The notes: a model not told the origin generated them from the sequence alone. A stretch of DNA of 64,000 nucleotides from Neoaquamicrobium sediminum (GCF_013240295.1 NZ_JABETK010000002.1:496001-560000), one strand, 5' to 3'; shown: positions 20,424 through 30,816, numbered from the stretch's first letter. Numbers and translations: made by a program.

Positions 20424-21098
20424 ATGACCCCGGAAGAAGAAGAGCAATATCTGCGGACCCATCCGGCGTTTGCGCCGGTCGAGGATGATGCCACTCTGCC
20501 GCGGGTGCTTCTGGTCGGTGATTCGATCTCTGTCGGATACACGATACCTGTACGCGCGTTGCTTGCGGGACGTGCAAACCTCCACAGGGTTCCTGCCAAT
20601 GCCGAAGGTACAGCCAAGAGCATCGGTTTGCTGGAAGGTTGGCTTGGCACGGCCAAATGGGACCTTATCGTCTTCAATTTCGGCCTCCACGACGTGCTGA
20701 TATTGCGCGGGGAACCACGTATCTCGATGGGGCTTTATCTAGCCAGGCTTGGCGCCATGATCGACATGATGCAGGCGCAGGCACGTCGGCTGATCTGGGT
20801 AAGTTCGACGCCTGTGACGCCTGAATGCGAAAAGCACACGGCAAAGCGATGGCAGACCGATCGCACACAGCCCTATCGTCGCAACAAGGACATCGTTCGC
20901 TACAACGCGGCTGCGCAACGCCTTATGGACCAACGGGGGATTCCTGTCGTCGACCTTTATACCTTTGCGCTGGCGCGGCTCGAGGAGATCCAGCTTCCAC
21001 GCAACGTGCATTTTACCGACGACGGTTATTCCGTGCTGGCGCGTCCGGTTGCCGAGGCGATTTCGGAGGCGCTGTTTGAACTCAAGGAAGAAGGCTAA
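20424..21098 (+). CDS. SGNH/GDSL hydrolase family protein
   Basis: The 224-residue protein has the SGNH blocks: LLVGDSISVGY with the catalytic serine (block I), a glycine block around residue 60, FNFGLHD (block III) and VHFTDDGY with the catalytic histidine (block V). Such enzymes are esterases or lipases; next to glycosyltransferases a polysaccharide O-acetyl esterase or transferase role is plausible but inferred. GGAG precedes ATG 20424 by seven bases; an earlier ATG at 20379 lacks a good site. No signal peptide is evident, so it should be cytoplasmic. It is divergent from the large glycosyltransferase gene. Confidence 0.85.
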   Translation: MTPEEEEQYLRTHPAFAPVEDDATLPRVLLVGDSISVGYTIPVRALLAGRANLHRVPANAEGTAKSIGLLEGWLGTAKWDLIVFNFGLHDVLILRGEPRISMGLYLARLGAMIDMMQAQARRLIWVSSTPVTPECEKHTAKRWQTDRTQPYRRNKDIVRYNAAAQRLMDQRGIPVVDLYTFALARLEEIQLPRNVHFTDDGYSVLARPVAEAISEALFELKEEG

Positions 21099-21122
21099 CG
21101 ACAGCCGGAATAGCGGTCAGCC

Positions 21123-22027
21123 TCAGCGTACCTTGCGCAGTGCTTCAATAAAGCGATCATGGGCAATCGCGAAGTTGCCACTCACGCGATGGCCAGGCGG
21201 CACGTCATGCGTAACGACGGAGCCAAGCGAGACGTGGCAGCGATCCCCGAGCGTCAGACCATTCGTGATCGTCACCTGCGGCCCAATCACGACGTGGTTG
21301 CCGATGCGCACTCGTCCGCCTATCCATCCCTGGCCGCCGATCCGCGTATTTTCCCCAACCTCCGTGTCGTGCGAGACGACTACGTTGTGATCGATCACCG
21401 TCGCTTCGCCTATCGAGGTGAAGCCGCCGAACGCCGTACGGGAAATCGAAACGCCGGGCAGAAGTTCGACGCCGTCGCCAAGCGTGACGCCGCCTGCCTG
21501 CGGCCGCAGAACCTGCCGGCCGCCGATCCTGACGATCTCGTAGGCGGCGGAGCCGACCACACAGCGCTCGCGAACTCCAACATTGTCCCCGATGATTGAG
21601 CGAGGATGAACAACTGCGCCATGTGCGATGACGCAGCCGGCACCGATGCGCACGTCGCGAGGCGGGATAATGGCCGTCTCGGCAATGCTGCAGCCCGGTC
21701 CGATCTCTGTTTCGAAGCTTTCCCACAACAGGCCGGGTATGGCACAGATGCGGGCGTGGAGCGCGGCATGTGCTTCGCCGGGCGTGTCCGACAGGGCGAG
21801 GCCGAGATCGGCGGCACCAGATCGGCGAAAGCCTTGCTCGTTATGACGGCGGCGAAACGGTCCGATTGGCCGAGTGCATTGGCAAAGGCAGCGTCGGTCA
21901 GCGGCACGACCATTGCATCGAGGCGCGTGGCGATCTTCGCGACATGGCGAAAGGATGCGTCACGAACGATTTCGTATCCGATCTCCGACGCGAAATCGCT
22001 CAGCCGAACCGTCTTGGCGGCGCTCAT
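21123..22027 (-). CDS. LpxD-like acyl/acetyltransferase with hexapeptide repeats (frameshifted)
   Basis: The C-terminal 200 residues form a left-handed beta-helix of hexapeptide repeats (IGAGCVIAHGAVVHP, IGNHVVIGPQVTI), resembling UDP-3-O-acylglucosamine N-acyltransferase LpxD. The N-terminal 75 residues (MSAAKTVRLSDFASEIG onward) match an LpxD-type UDP-binding domain but read in another frame; one base is missing near 21811. The repaired length is about 301 residues, slightly short for LpxD. Its neighbours are polysaccharide genes and not the lpxA-lpxB cluster, so it is more likely a sugar N- or O-acyltransferase paralogue. The start lies one base after the methyltransferase stop. Confidence 0.8.
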
Positions 22028-22028
22028 G

Positions 22029-22688
22029 TCAGCGCCTGCGTCGGATCGCAACGTCGTTGTACATCATCGTCTGGAAAGCGAGGTAGACGAGTTCCCAATC
22101 GTCCTCGATGCAGAACTCGTTGACCGCCCGAGCGACCCCGCAATGGCTCATCGAGGTGGGCGACCATGTTGCATAGTCGTTGAAGACCAGCAGCCCGCCT
22201 TCCTTGACCTTGGGTGCGGCGGCCAGGATGTCGCGCTTGACCCCTTCGTAGAGGTGGTCGCCGTCGATGTAGATCCAGTCGAAATAGCCGTCGGGCATGG
22301 ATCCGATGAGCTCGGACGAGTCGCCCTCGTGAACGGTAACGATGCCCTTCTCGCGCCCCTGCCGCAGGTTGTCGGGCTTGATGCGCGCCACATCGATCTC
22401 GAAGATATGCAGTTCTTTCGGCGTACATGTGTCGAGAAGATAGCGGGCGAAGTTGCCTTCATCGGTGCCGATTTCCGCCACGACAGCGTCGGCTGGCAGC
22501 AACTTCACCATTTCGAGGCGATTCTGGACCAGGCGGCAGGAATCGATGAGCGACTGCGGAAGCTCGCTGGTGCGGTCCAGATAGGGGATCTTGCCTTCCC
22601 GCAGTGCGCGCACGCTCTCGCCGAAGGCACGACGCTTTTCTTCCGCGTCCCTGATCAATTTTTGCCGCGTCGGGCCAACGACCTTCAA
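22029..22688 (-). CDS. class I SAM-dependent methyltransferase
   Basis: The 219-residue protein has the Rossmann-type SAM motif I (VVAEIGTDEGNFA, near residue 70), an acidic end of the second strand (FEIDV) and the DWIYIDGDH motif near residue 138, typical of the Methyltransf_24 group. It is cotranscribed with, and ends one base before, the LpxD-like gene. Together with the surrounding glycosyltransferases it probably modifies a sugar residue or its precursor; this is inferred from context. Confidence 0.85.
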   Translation of the reverse strand: MKVVGPTRQKLIRDAEEKRRAFGESVRALREGKIPYLDRTSELPQSLIDSCRLVQNRLEMVKLLPADAVVAEIGTDEGNFARYLLDTCTPKELHIFEIDVARIKPDNLRQGREKGIVTVHEGDSSELIGSMPDGYFDWIYIDGDHLYEGVKRDILAAAPKVKEGGLLVFNDYATWSPTSMSHCGVARAVNEFCIEDDWELVYLAFQTMMYNDVAIRRRR

Positions 22689-22936
22689 GCGTGTCTCTCC
22701 TGCGTTGTCGCTGCCTGCCTTGCCGCGGCAAGGTCAGCAGAACCGCTCTGTCGCAAACAATGCCGGCGAAATCAAGCATAGCAGCAACCGGCCCAAGGGT
22801 CCGCGGTTTACCGATCGTTAATCTTGTTGGGTTCTATTGATGCCGGCTTCCGTTGCGGAAGCCACTGCGATGAGACGGACCCCGGCGGCGCTGAGCCCCC
22901 AATGCGCCCCGGGCGCCGGCTCCCAGGTGACGATGC

Positions 22937-23482
22937 CTAGCGCACTTGGTCCAGAAGCCTCTTGCACTCCAGCAGATCGAAAAGCGCCTCCTGAAGCAGC
23001 GCCCGGTTGTCGCGTGAGAGGCGACCTTCCTCGCCTGAAGCTGAACCCTCGTCTTCGCCCTTGCCGAGGCCGAAGAAGCGCCGGCCGGGTTTCGCTTTCG
23101 GCTGCCCGACGAGCATCTCGTCATCGTTGCGCGGCCGCGCCGCGGATTGTTGCTCTTCCGCTTCCAGAGCCGCCTGCTTGCGCTGGGCGATGACCTCGAC
23201 GGCGGCAAGGTCACCGTTGCCGATCGCAACGAGAAACTGGTTGCCATTGTCGCGCAGCAATTTCTGCACGCCCTTGATCGTGTAGCCCTGGTCGTAGAGC
23301 ATGTGGCGGATGCCCTTGATCAGGTCCACGTCCTGCGGGCGGTAATAGCGGCGGCCACCGCCGCGCTTCATCGGCTTGATCTGCGTGAAGCGCGTCTCCC
23401 AGAAGCGCAGGACGTGCTGCGGCAGGTCCAGCAGTTCTGCGACTTCGCTGATTGTGCGGAAGGCGTCGGGGCTCTTGTCCAT
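22937..23482 (-). CDS. MerR family transcriptional regulator
   Basis: The 181-residue product has an N-terminal MerR winged helix-turn-helix ([20 protein letters not shown]) with the RRYYRPQDV wing. An effector-poor, charged C-terminal region follows, ending in a leucine-rich helix. There is no metal-binding cysteine pattern. It follows ihfA on the same strand, as is usual in Rhizobiales, where its function is not established. ATG 23482 is chosen because the preceding codons (GACTA) are not conserved-looking. Confidence 0.88.
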   Translation of the reverse strand: MDKSPDAFRTISEVAELLDLPQHVLRFWETRFTQIKPMKRGGGRRYYRPQDVDLIKGIRHMLYDQGYTIKGVQKLLRDNGNQFLVAIGNGDLAAVEVIAQRKQAALEAEEQQSAARPRNDDEMLVGQPKAKPGRRFFGLGKGEDEGSASGEEGRLSRDNRALLQEALFDLLECKRLLDQVR

Positions 23483-23616
23483 GGCAGTACAGGCTCCCAT
23501 GCTGCGATTCGAACGCCATTGCAGCGGTTTGTCAGGCGCATTTCAAGCGGCGGACGGATGCCATGCGCAACTTTTATTGCGCGAAGAACGGGACGAGCGT
23601 GTTCGGTACGGCCGGA

Positions 23617-23939
23617 CTACTTGTCCCGCTTTGCCTTGGCGTTCTGGTGCGAACGCAGGATACGCTGCTTGAGGACGTTCGACGCCTTGAAAGTCATCAC
23701 CCGGCGCGGAAGGATCGGCACTTCTTCGCCGGTCTTCGGGTTGCGGCCGACACGTTCGTTCTTGCCGCGGACGTGGAAGGTGGCAAACGAGGAAAGCTTC
23801 ACGGTTTCGCCGCGCACAATCGCTTCGCAGATTTCGTCCAGCACCATTTCGACCAGTTGAGCGGATTCCGTGCGCGACAGCCCCACCTTGCGGTAAACGG
23901 CTTCCGCCAGGTCAGCGCGCGTAAGTGTCTTTCCCCCAT
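23617..23939 (-). CDS. ihfA: integration host factor alpha subunit (start disrupted by indel)
   Basis: IHF bends DNA as an alpha/beta heterodimer. The body is intact, with [17 protein letters not shown], the beta-arm [10 protein letters not shown] and the RRVMTFKAS end. The expected start [11 protein letters not shown] would need six Gs, but the run at 23933-23937 (plus-strand Cs) has five, so ATG 23939 is out of frame. The intact frame otherwise begins at an upstream TTG (about 23979) without a ribosome site. I read this as a one-base deletion; the repaired protein is about 107 residues. It lies between fabH and merR. Confidence 0.88.
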
Positions 23940-24067
23940 TGGGCTGTCCAACCGTGTCGAAATAACTGAAAATCCGCAATATTTCGAGACGTTAAGGAAT
24001 TGGTCCAGCGAGGTCAAGGACTCTACCCGCAAACCCCGTCGACTTGCCGGTTTGGTTGACGCGCGGT

Positions 24068-25039
24068 TTACCAGCGCAGCAAAACCGCACCCCAGGTGAA
24101 GCCGCCGCCCATGGCTTCGAGCAGGACGAGATCGCCCTGCTTGATGCGGCCGTCGGCCACGGCGGCACCCAGCGCCAGCGGAACCGAGGCCGCGGACGTG
24201 TTGCCGTGCAGGTGAACGGTGATGACGACCTTGTCCTCGGCGATGCCAAGCTTTTTGGCGGAGGCGTCGATGATGCGCTTGTTGGCCTGGTGCGGCACGA
24301 ACCAGTCGAGATCGTCGGCGCTGACGCCGCCACGGGAGAGCGCGTCTTCCACCACATCGGTAATCATACCGACGGCATGCTTGAAGACCTCCCGCCCTTC
24401 CATGCGCAGGTGCCCGACCGTCTGCGTGGTGGACGGCCCGCCATCGACGTAGAGCTTTTCGCGGTGGCTGCCGTCCGAGCGCAGGCTCGATGCGATGATG
24501 CCCCGGTCGGTGAGGGCGCCTGCGCTCTCGACCGCCTCAAGCACCATTGCACCGGCGCCATCGCCGAACAGGACGCAGGTCGTGCGATCGGTCCAGTCGA
24601 GGAGGCGGGAGAACGTCTCAGACCCGATCACAAGAACGCGCCGCGCCATGCCGGCGCGGATATGCGCGTCGGCGGCAGTCACCGCATAGACGAAACCGCT
24701 GCAGACCGCCTGCATGTCGAACGCGAAGCCGTGGCTCATGCCCAGTCGTTCCTGGATCTCCACGGAAGTGGCCGGAAACGTGTTGTTCGGCGTCGACGTC
24801 GCGAGAATGATCAGGTCGATATCGTCGGGCGTCAGGCCGGCATTGGCCAGCGCCGCGCGTGCCGCCGCTTCGCCCAGCGATGCGGTCGTCTCGTCATCGG
24901 CAGCGATATGGCGTTGGGTGATGCCGGTGCGCTGGACGATCCACTCGCCGGAGGTGTCGACGAGAGTTTCGAATTCCGCATTCTTCATAATGCGGCGCGG
25001 CAGGGCGGTCCCCACGCCGCGCACTACGGATCTGATCAT
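24068..25039 (-). CDS. fabH: beta-ketoacyl-ACP synthase III
   Basis: FabH starts fatty-acid synthesis by condensing acetyl-CoA with malonyl-ACP. The 323-residue protein shows the thiolase-fold triad: Cys113 in AVCSGF, His250 in VPHQANKR and Asn280 in HGNTSAAS. The length is typical. It follows plsX by 11 bp on the same strand, so the two are one operon that feeds lipid synthesis. Confidence 0.95.
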   Translation of the reverse strand: MIRSVVRGVGTALPRRIMKNAEFETLVDTSGEWIVQRTGITQRHIAADDETTASLGEAAARAALANAGLTPDDIDLIILATSTPNNTFPATSVEIQERLGMSHGFAFDMQAVCSGFVYAVTAADAHIRAGMARRVLVIGSETFSRLLDWTDRTTCVLFGDGAGAMVLEAVESAGALTDRGIIASSLRSDGSHREKLYVDGGPSTTQTVGHLRMEGREVFKHAVGMITDVVEDALSRGGVSADDLDWFVPHQANKRIIDASAKKLGIAEDKVVITVHLHGNTSAASVPLALGAAVADGRIKQGDLVLLEAMGGGFTWGAVLLRW

Positions 25040-25050
25040 TCCTGCTTGCC

Positions 25051-26115
25051 CTATTCTTCGCTGGCGGAATCGTCCTGCGCCGCGCCCCGTTTTTCCGGCA
25101 TCCGGCCGTGGAAAGATTCCAACTCGCGGCGAATCCCGTCGATGAGGCGACTGCGCCCCATGTCATAGCCGAGTTCCACTGCCGCCGCGAAGCCTTCGTC
25201 GTCGGTCCCGCCGTGGCTTTTCACCACAATGCCGTTGAGGCCCAGGAAGACACCGCCATTAATCTTGCGAACATCCATCTTCTCGCGCAGGCGATTGAAC
25301 GCGTCGCGCGCGAACACGTAGCCGATCTTCGACATAAGCGTCCGACTCATCGCCGCGCGCAGATATTCGCCGATCTGTTTTGCCGTGCCTTCGGCTGTCT
25401 TCAGCGCAATATTGCCGGCGAAACCCTCGGTAACGACGACGTCGACCGAGCCGAGGCCGATATCGTCGCCTTCGACAAAGCCGTGATAGTCCATGGTCTT
25501 GAGGTTGGATTCGCGCAGCAGGCGTCCAGCTTCCTTGACCTCTTCCTGTCCCTTGATCTCTTCGACGCCGACGTTGAGCAGACCGACGGACGGTCGCTCA
25601 ATGGCGAATATGGCGCGCGCCATGGCAGAGCCGAGGATCGCAAAGTCGATGAGCTGATGGGCATCGGCGCCGATCGTCGCGCCGACATCGAGCACCACGC
25701 TTTCACCGCGCACGGTTGGCCATATCGCCGCAATGGCAGGGCGTTCGATCGACACCATGGTGCGCAGGCAGAATTTGGACATTGCCATCAACGCGCCTGT
25801 ATTGCCCGCGGAAACGCAGACATCGGCATCGTCGTTCTTGACCGCCTCGATTGCCTTCCACATGGACGACTTCCAGCGGCCCTGGCGCAGGGCCTGGCTT
25901 GGCTTGTCGTCCATGCGCACGGCGATCTCGCAATGCGTGAACTCGCTGACACCGGCAACGCGGGGGAATTTTGCGAGCAATGGCCGGACGAGGTCGTCTC
26001 GCCCGAAGATCAGGAAGCGCACGTCTGGGCGGCGTTCGGCCACCTTGTCCAGGCCGGGGATGACGACCTCTGGCCCGTGGTCTCCACCCATTGCGTCAAT
26101 GGCGATGCGTATCAA
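25051..26115 (-). CDS. plsX: phosphate acyltransferase PlsX
   Basis: PlsX makes acyl-phosphate from acyl-ACP for phospholipid synthesis at the membrane. The N-terminal signature [12 protein letters not shown] and the central [10 protein letters not shown] are clear. With the TTG start at 26115 the protein has 354 residues, the usual size; the open frame continues upstream without conserved sequence. The TTG start is inferred, and only a weak AGAAG precedes it. plsX is normally preceded by DUF177, which is here 12.6 kb away and oppositely oriented. Confidence 0.93.
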   Translation of the reverse strand: MIRIAIDAMGGDHGPEVVIPGLDKVAERRPDVRFLIFGRDDLVRPLLAKFPRVAGVSEFTHCEIAVRMDDKPSQALRQGRWKSSMWKAIEAVKNDDADVCVSAGNTGALMAMSKFCLRTMVSIERPAIAAIWPTVRGESVVLDVGATIGADAHQLIDFAILGSAMARAIFAIERPSVGLLNVGVEEIKGQEEVKEAGRLLRESNLKTMDYHGFVEGDDIGLGSVDVVVTEGFAGNIALKTAEGTAKQIGEYLRAAMSRTLMSKIGYVFARDAFNRLREKMDVRKINGGVFLGLNGIVVKSHGGTDDEGFAAAVELGYDMGRSRLIDGIRRELESFHGRMPEKRGAAQDDSASEE

Positions 26116-26241
26116 TCGGCAATCGTTTCTTCTGGTCCCGGGAAGGGAGGCTGGAAAGTTTCGGCGAAAATAGCGTTTTTGCGCAGCCGCACAACCGGAT
26201 TCAAGCGCGCAGGCCTGTGGACAGGCCACATGCGGACCATG

Positions 26242-27498
26242 TCAGGCGCTTGGGAAGGGCTGCTCTCCGGCCTGCAAGGCTCGCTGATAGCGGGTTTCGA
26301 GTGCCATCGCGCCCCATATCAGTCCGATAAGCAGGTAAAAGTGCCGCCAGTGGTCCATGTCGATCACCGTCCCGAGCGCGATGTGACCGAGAAACGTCAC
26401 ATAGGCGCATAGCAGATAGGGTTGCCATGGCCTGTCGCGGAAGAGAATGCGGAAGCCGCCTGCCACGGTCGCCAGAACCAATGTGAAGAAGGAGGCAAAC
26501 CCCAGCCAGCCATAGTTCATCAGTGAGGACAGCCACACATTGTGCGTGTCTTCTCCAAGGGTGCGGCCGAAGTTCAGCGGGCCGATGCCAAGCGGGTTCT
26601 CCGTCGCCATGCCGAACCCGATGGGGAAACGCGCGAAGCGGCCGAGCTGGCCGCCATCGTAGTCCTGCACCAGCTTGGCTCTTGTGGAAAAAAGATCCGA
26701 CACGCCGGGCAACTGCATGGCGACGAGGATGGCGCCTGCGAGAATGATGACGGCAAGCCCCGCCATCAGCGCCACACGCAGCCTGAACAGGCCACTGTTG
26801 CTTTGCAGGAAGAGTGCGGCCGTCAGCATCATCGATGCGGCAGCAAACAGGCCCCACGCGCCGCGCGAGAACGACAGGAAAATCGCGGTCACGATGACGA
26901 CGAAGCTGATGGCATAAAGCGGCAGCCGCAATGGGTTACCGGTCAGCAGCCGGTAAAGCACGTAGACGCCGGGCAGAACCAGGAAGGGACCGAAGACGTT
27001 GGGATCCTGGAATGCTCCGGTCGCGCGGTTGAACTTCGTGAAGACCTCCGCTCCGGGAAACAAGCCGAAATAGCCCGCGATGCCGAGCATTCCGGTTGCC
27101 AGCGCCGCGGCGACCCAAGCGATGAAGATCAGCTTGTAGCGCCGGTGGTCCGCTTCAAGAATCGCCGTGAAGAATACAGCCGTGAAGGCGAGAAAAAGCG
27201 AAACGGCCAGAAAGAGGGGCGTCGTGTAGAGATCGCCCATGGTCGTCATCGACAGAAGGCCGCCGATGTTGAAAGCGGCTAGCAGTCCAAGCAACGCGAC
27301 CGCATGGCGGGACAGCCGCAGTCCGAACAGGAACCACACGCCGATGAGGCCCGCCATGAAGAGCTCGTAGGGTGCGGGCTCGCGGATGACGAAGCCGAGC
27401 AGGAAAACCGCAAGCGCGACCGCCGACGATGCGACAAGCGAGAGCGCCTTGGCATGAACGAGCGTGCGCGGCAGGCCGTTGGCGGTGACCGTGCTCAA
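26242..27498 (-). CDS. O-antigen ligase/polysaccharide polymerase family membrane protein
   Basis: The 418-residue protein has about eleven hydrophobic segments and a periplasmic loop at residues 255-315. That loop contains the LGIGPLNFGRTLGEDTHNVWL signature typical of the Wzy_C/O-antigen ligase family, with the functionally important His. It overlaps the glucose phosphotransferase gene by four bases and therefore belongs to the exopolysaccharide operon. I expect it to polymerise lipid-linked repeats in the periplasm; ligase function is the alternative. Confidence 0.85.
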   Translation of the reverse strand: MSTVTANGLPRTLVHAKALSLVASSAVALAVFLLGFVIREPAPYELFMAGLIGVWFLFGLRLSRHAVALLGLLAAFNIGGLLSMTTMGDLYTTPLFLAVSLFLAFTAVFFTAILEADHRRYKLIFIAWVAAALATGMLGIAGYFGLFPGAEVFTKFNRATGAFQDPNVFGPFLVLPGVYVLYRLLTGNPLRLPLYAISFVVIVTAIFLSFSRGAWGLFAAASMMLTAALFLQSNSGLFRLRVALMAGLAVIILAGAILVAMQLPGVSDLFSTRAKLVQDYDGGQLGRFARFPIGFGMATENPLGIGPLNFGRTLGEDTHNVWLSSLMNYGWLGFASFFTLVLATVAGGFRILFRDRPWQPYLLCAYVTFLGHIALGTVIDMDHWRHFYLLIGLIWGAMALETRYQRALQAGEQPFPSA

Positions 27499-29030
27499 TA
27501 GGCGTTCTCGGTGTTAAGCAGGCGAATCGGGGTCAACAGCAGTATCTTGAGGTCGAACCAGAGAGACCAGTTCTCGATGTAGTAGAGATCGTACTCGGTA
27601 CGCATCTTGATCTTGTCGTCGTGATCGATCTCGCCGCGCCAGCCGTTGATCTGCGCCCATCCTGTGACGCCGGGCTTGACCCGATGGCGCGCGAAATAGC
27701 CATCGACCACCTCATGATAGAGGCGATTGTGCGACTGGGCGGAGACGGCGTGCGGGCGTGGGCCGACCAGCGACAGGTTGCCGATCAGCGAATTGAAGAA
27801 CTGAGGCAGTTCGTCGATGGAGGTCTTGCGGATGATGCGGCCGACGCGGGTCACGCGCGGATCGTTCTTGGTAACGGCGTTGCGCGCTGTAGGGTCGCAT
27901 TGATCGACATACATCGAGCGGAACTTGTAGACGTCGATGACCTCGTTGTTGAAGCCGTGCCGCTTCTGCTTGAAGAACACCGGCCCCTTGCTCTCCAGCT
28001 TGATGGCGATGGCCGTCGCGATCATGATCGGCGAAAAGACGACGATGCCGAACAGGCTGAAGACGATGTCGAAGGCCCGCTTGGCAACGGAATCCCAGTC
28101 GTTGATCGGCCTGTCGAGCACATCGAGCATCGGCAGGGAGCCGATGAACGAATAGGAGCGCGGCCGGAAGCGAAGCTGGTTGGAATGCGCAGACAGGCGA
28201 ATGTCGACCGGCAGCACCCACAGCTTCTTGAGCAGCGAAAGCACGCGCGCCTCGGCGGTGAGCGGCAGCGCGACGATCAGCATGTCGATCCGGGCGATGC
28301 GCGCGAATTCTATCAGCGCGCCGATATTGCCGAGCTTGGGGTAGCCGGCCACGATCGGCGGCGATCGGCGGTCGTCGCGGTCGTCGAAAATGCCGCAGAT
28401 ACGGATGTCGTTGTGAGGTTGCTGTTCGATAGAGCGGATAAGGGTCTCGGCGGTCTGACCGCCGCCCACGATGACGGCGCGGCGCTCCATCGCCCCGTTT
28501 CTCGCCCAGCGGCGGACCATCCGCGCCATGACGAACCGCAGGATAAGCAAGAGCCCGAGCCCCGTGAAGAACCAGGACGCGAGCCAGAAGCGCGAGAAAT
28601 CGGCCGAAACCTTGAGGAAGAAGCCGACCACGGTGGTCAATGCCAGCGTGCCGCCCCACACGAGGATGATGGTGCCGAGATTGTTCATCGGCTGGCGTAG
28701 GCGCGCGATCTGGTAGTTGTCGGTGATCTCGAGCAGGATCACGGCGACAGCCGATGTGCCCAGGATCAGCAGCGGATATTGCCACAGGAACGCATGGTGG
28801 ACGTCGACATAGACCGCGTAGATCGCAAGCCCCGAAAGGGCGAGCAGGATAAACTCGACGAAGCGCAGCACACCGCTGACCATCACCGGCGACATGCTGT
28901 CTCGTCGATACTGGGTCGCGATCTGGCGCGCCGTCGGGTTCAGTTCGGCTGCGGCCGTGGGCGCTTCGCCCTCCTTGAAGGTGCGTATCGCCTGGCTGCT
29001 AAAGCGCATGGCGGGATCGTTCTCGGCCAT
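27495..29030 (-). CDS. undecaprenyl-phosphate glucose phosphotransferase
   Basis: This 511-residue integral-membrane enzyme loads the first sugar phosphate onto undecaprenyl phosphate. It has four to five N-terminal membrane helices, a CoA-binding-like Rossmann domain (about residues 180-300, VIVGGGQTAETL), a further helix at about 320-345 and the catalytic bacterial sugar transferase domain. In that domain KRAFDIVFS, KFRSMYVDQ, TSIDELPQFFN and LVGPRPHA are visible. The length fits the WcaJ/ExoY-type glucose enzymes. It starts the polysaccharide unit assembled by the nearby glycosyltransferases. Confidence 0.92.
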   Translation of the reverse strand: MAENDPAMRFSSQAIRTFKEGEAPTAAAELNPTARQIATQYRRDSMSPVMVSGVLRFVEFILLALSGLAIYAVYVDVHHAFLWQYPLLILGTSAVAVILLEITDNYQIARLRQPMNNLGTIILVWGGTLALTTVVGFFLKVSADFSRFWLASWFFTGLGLLLILRFVMARMVRRWARNGAMERRAVIVGGGQTAETLIRSIEQQPHNDIRICGIFDDRDDRRSPPIVAGYPKLGNIGALIEFARIARIDMLIVALPLTAEARVLSLLKKLWVLPVDIRLSAHSNQLRFRPRSYSFIGSLPMLDVLDRPINDWDSVAKRAFDIVFSLFGIVVFSPIMIATAIAIKLESKGPVFFKQKRHGFNNEVIDVYKFRSMYVDQCDPTARNAVTKNDPRVTRVGRIIRKTSIDELPQFFNSLIGNLSLVGPRPHAVSAQSHNRLYHEVVDGYFARHRVKPGVTGWAQINGWRGEIDHDDKIKMRTEYDLYYIENWSLWFDLKILLLTPIRLLNTENAY

Positions 29031-29116
29031 CTTGTCTGCTCCCGGATCGCCGTTTCCCTATCAGAAAGCCGCTAAGGAAACATTGACGCGGGAGAGCGAG
29101 CCGCCGCGGACAGTTT

Positions 29117-30244
29117 TTAGGAGAGGCTGGCGCGATAGGCGTCTTCGACCTGTTGCGCCATCACGGCGGCCCCGAAGCGCGACCTCAGTTCCGTCTGGCT
29201 GGGCATTGCCGCAGCGAAGCAATGCTCGTCGCCGATTGCGCCGGCCATGCCCGCCGTCACACCCTCGACCGTGGGTGAAACCAGGGCGGGGGAGGCGGGA
29301 TCGAAGATTTCCGGAATGCCGCCTACGGTCGTGGCGATCATCGTCTTGCCGGCCGCCAGCGCTTCCAGCACGATATAGGGCATGGCTTCGGCGCGGGACG
29401 GGACCACGATGATCCGCCCGAGCGCAAACGCCTTGCGCGCCGGCATTGGCGGCAGAAACTGGACATGCTCTGCAAGACCGCGCTCGACCACCTGTGTCTT
29501 GTAGGATGGGAGGTCTGCACCGTCGCCGACCATGACCGCCGAAAGCGGGCGGCCGACCTTGCCGGAAGCCGCGGCAAGCGCATCGATGAATATGTCGGGG
29601 CCCTTCAGGTCGCGCATCATGCCGATGTAGAGGAAATCGGCGGCGTCCGGATTGGCGGGTACCGGCTCGAATTCTTTGTCGTTGAGACCGTTGTAGACCA
29701 GGCTGGCCGCGGACTTCGGTTCGCCGATCTTTTCGACAAAGGTGCGCCGCTCATAATCCGATACGAACAGCACATGGTCCGTGAAGCGGCCCAGCAGCCG
29801 CTCGATCGCAAACAGTATGCGCCCCTTCGGCGTTCCCGCGTCGTAATGGAGAACGCCGCCATGCGGAGAATAGAGGCGGGCTACGCGAAACCTGGAAACC
29901 CGCAGAAGTGAGCCGAAAACCCGCGCGAGCGCGCCGCCCTTGGCGCCATGCCCGTGCAGCACGTCCGGCCGCAATTCCTTGATAAGCTTGTAGGTGCGCC
30001 AACCGGCGGCGATGTCGCCCGGTCCGATATGGCGGTGAATGGTGATGCGCGAGACGCCAAGCGCCAGCATTCCGCGAATCTCGTCGAAATAGTGCTCTTC
30101 CAGTTCCCCGCCGGTGGAGGAATCGCAGATGATGCCGACCTGATGCCCCGCCGCCGCCTGGGCCGCGACCAGATCGCGCACATGGCGGAATATGCCGCCG
30201 ACTGGCGAGCGAAAGCAGTGAATGATGCGCAGGCCGTTGGCCAC
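29117..30244 (-). CDS. glycosyltransferase family 4
   Basis: The 375-residue GT-B protein has the N-terminal acceptor domain motif FRSPVGGIFRHVRDL, a DVLHGHGAKGG loop near residue 95, and a donor domain with IGMMRDLKGPDIFIDAL and the SRAEAMPYIVLEALAAG form of the E(x7)E motif. It is encoded between the phosphotransferase and the export lipoprotein genes. It probably adds the second or a later sugar of the exopolysaccharide repeat. Confidence 0.92.
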   Translation of the reverse strand: MANGLRIIHCFRSPVGGIFRHVRDLVAAQAAAGHQVGIICDSSTGGELEEHYFDEIRGMLALGVSRITIHRHIGPGDIAAGWRTYKLIKELRPDVLHGHGAKGGALARVFGSLLRVSRFRVARLYSPHGGVLHYDAGTPKGRILFAIERLLGRFTDHVLFVSDYERRTFVEKIGEPKSAASLVYNGLNDKEFEPVPANPDAADFLYIGMMRDLKGPDIFIDALAAASGKVGRPLSAVMVGDGADLPSYKTQVVERGLAEHVQFLPPMPARKAFALGRIIVVPSRAEAMPYIVLEALAAGKTMIATTVGGIPEIFDPASPALVSPTVEGVTAGMAGAIGDEHCFAAAMPSQTELRSRFGAAVMAQQVEDAYRASLS

Positions 30245-30261
30245 GTTCTGGTCTTCCCGGC

Positions 30262-30816
30262 CTAGAAGAAGCGTTCGCGTACGTAGATCGTGTCACCCGG
30301 CATCAGCGGGTCGGAGGTCGTAACGCGTCCTGTCATGACCTTGCCGTTGATGTCGCGGGTTATGTCGACATTGTTCTGGTTGGCGCGCGGCGTGTAGCCG
30401 CCGGCAGCCGCCACCGCCTTGTGCACTGTCATACCGGGCACGTAGGAATACTGGCCGGCCGCACCCACTTCACCCATCACGAAGACAGGGTAGCGATCGA
30501 CTTCGACGGACACGTCGGGATCGCGCAGATATCCGTTGCGTAGCTTCTGCGCGATCTGGCCCTCGATCTGCTGGACGGTGTAGCCGCGGGCAGCGATCGC
30601 GCCGACAAGCGGAAAGGCGATATAGCCCGACTGGTCGACGGCATAGGTGTTGGTCAGCGTTTCCTGCTCGAAGACCGTCACGCGGATCCGGTCGCCCGCA
30701 TCGACGATATAGGGCTCGTTGATCGCTTCGTGAAACGCTGCGGGGGCAGGGCGGTAGCCGGAACATCCCGCTAGAAATATCGAAATGGCTATCGCGGCTG
30801 CGAGATGACTTTTCAT
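30262..30816 (-). CDS. polysaccharide export lipoprotein (Wza/ExoF-like)
   Basis: The 184-residue protein has a lipoprotein signal (FLAGC, Cys at about 18). A Poly_export domain follows (YIVDAGDRIRVTVFEQE) and then a SLBB-like segment (VFVMGEVGAAGQYSYVPGM). It should form the periplasmic or outer-membrane channel part of the export complex. ATG 30816 is chosen because the signal peptide starts there; the frame extends 20 codons upstream. It is divergent from the Wzz/ExoP-like gene, sharing a 233-bp control region. Confidence 0.9.
   Translation of the reverse strand: MKSHLAAAIAISIFLAGCSGYRPAPAAFHEAINEPYIVDAGDRIRVTVFEQETLTNTYAVDQSGYIAFPLVGAIAARGYTVQQIEGQIAQKLRNGYLRDPDVSVEVDRYPVFVMGEVGAAGQYSYVPGMTVHKAVAAAGGYTPRANQNNVDITRDINGKVMTGRVTTSDPLMPGDTIYVRERFF

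Noticed and set aside
24044..26412. Long plus-strand open frames opposite fabH and plsX (374 and 434 codons)
   Set aside because: They are antisense to clear fabH and plsX, have biased His/Arg/Gln-rich composition typical of GC-rich shadows, and lack ribosome sites.
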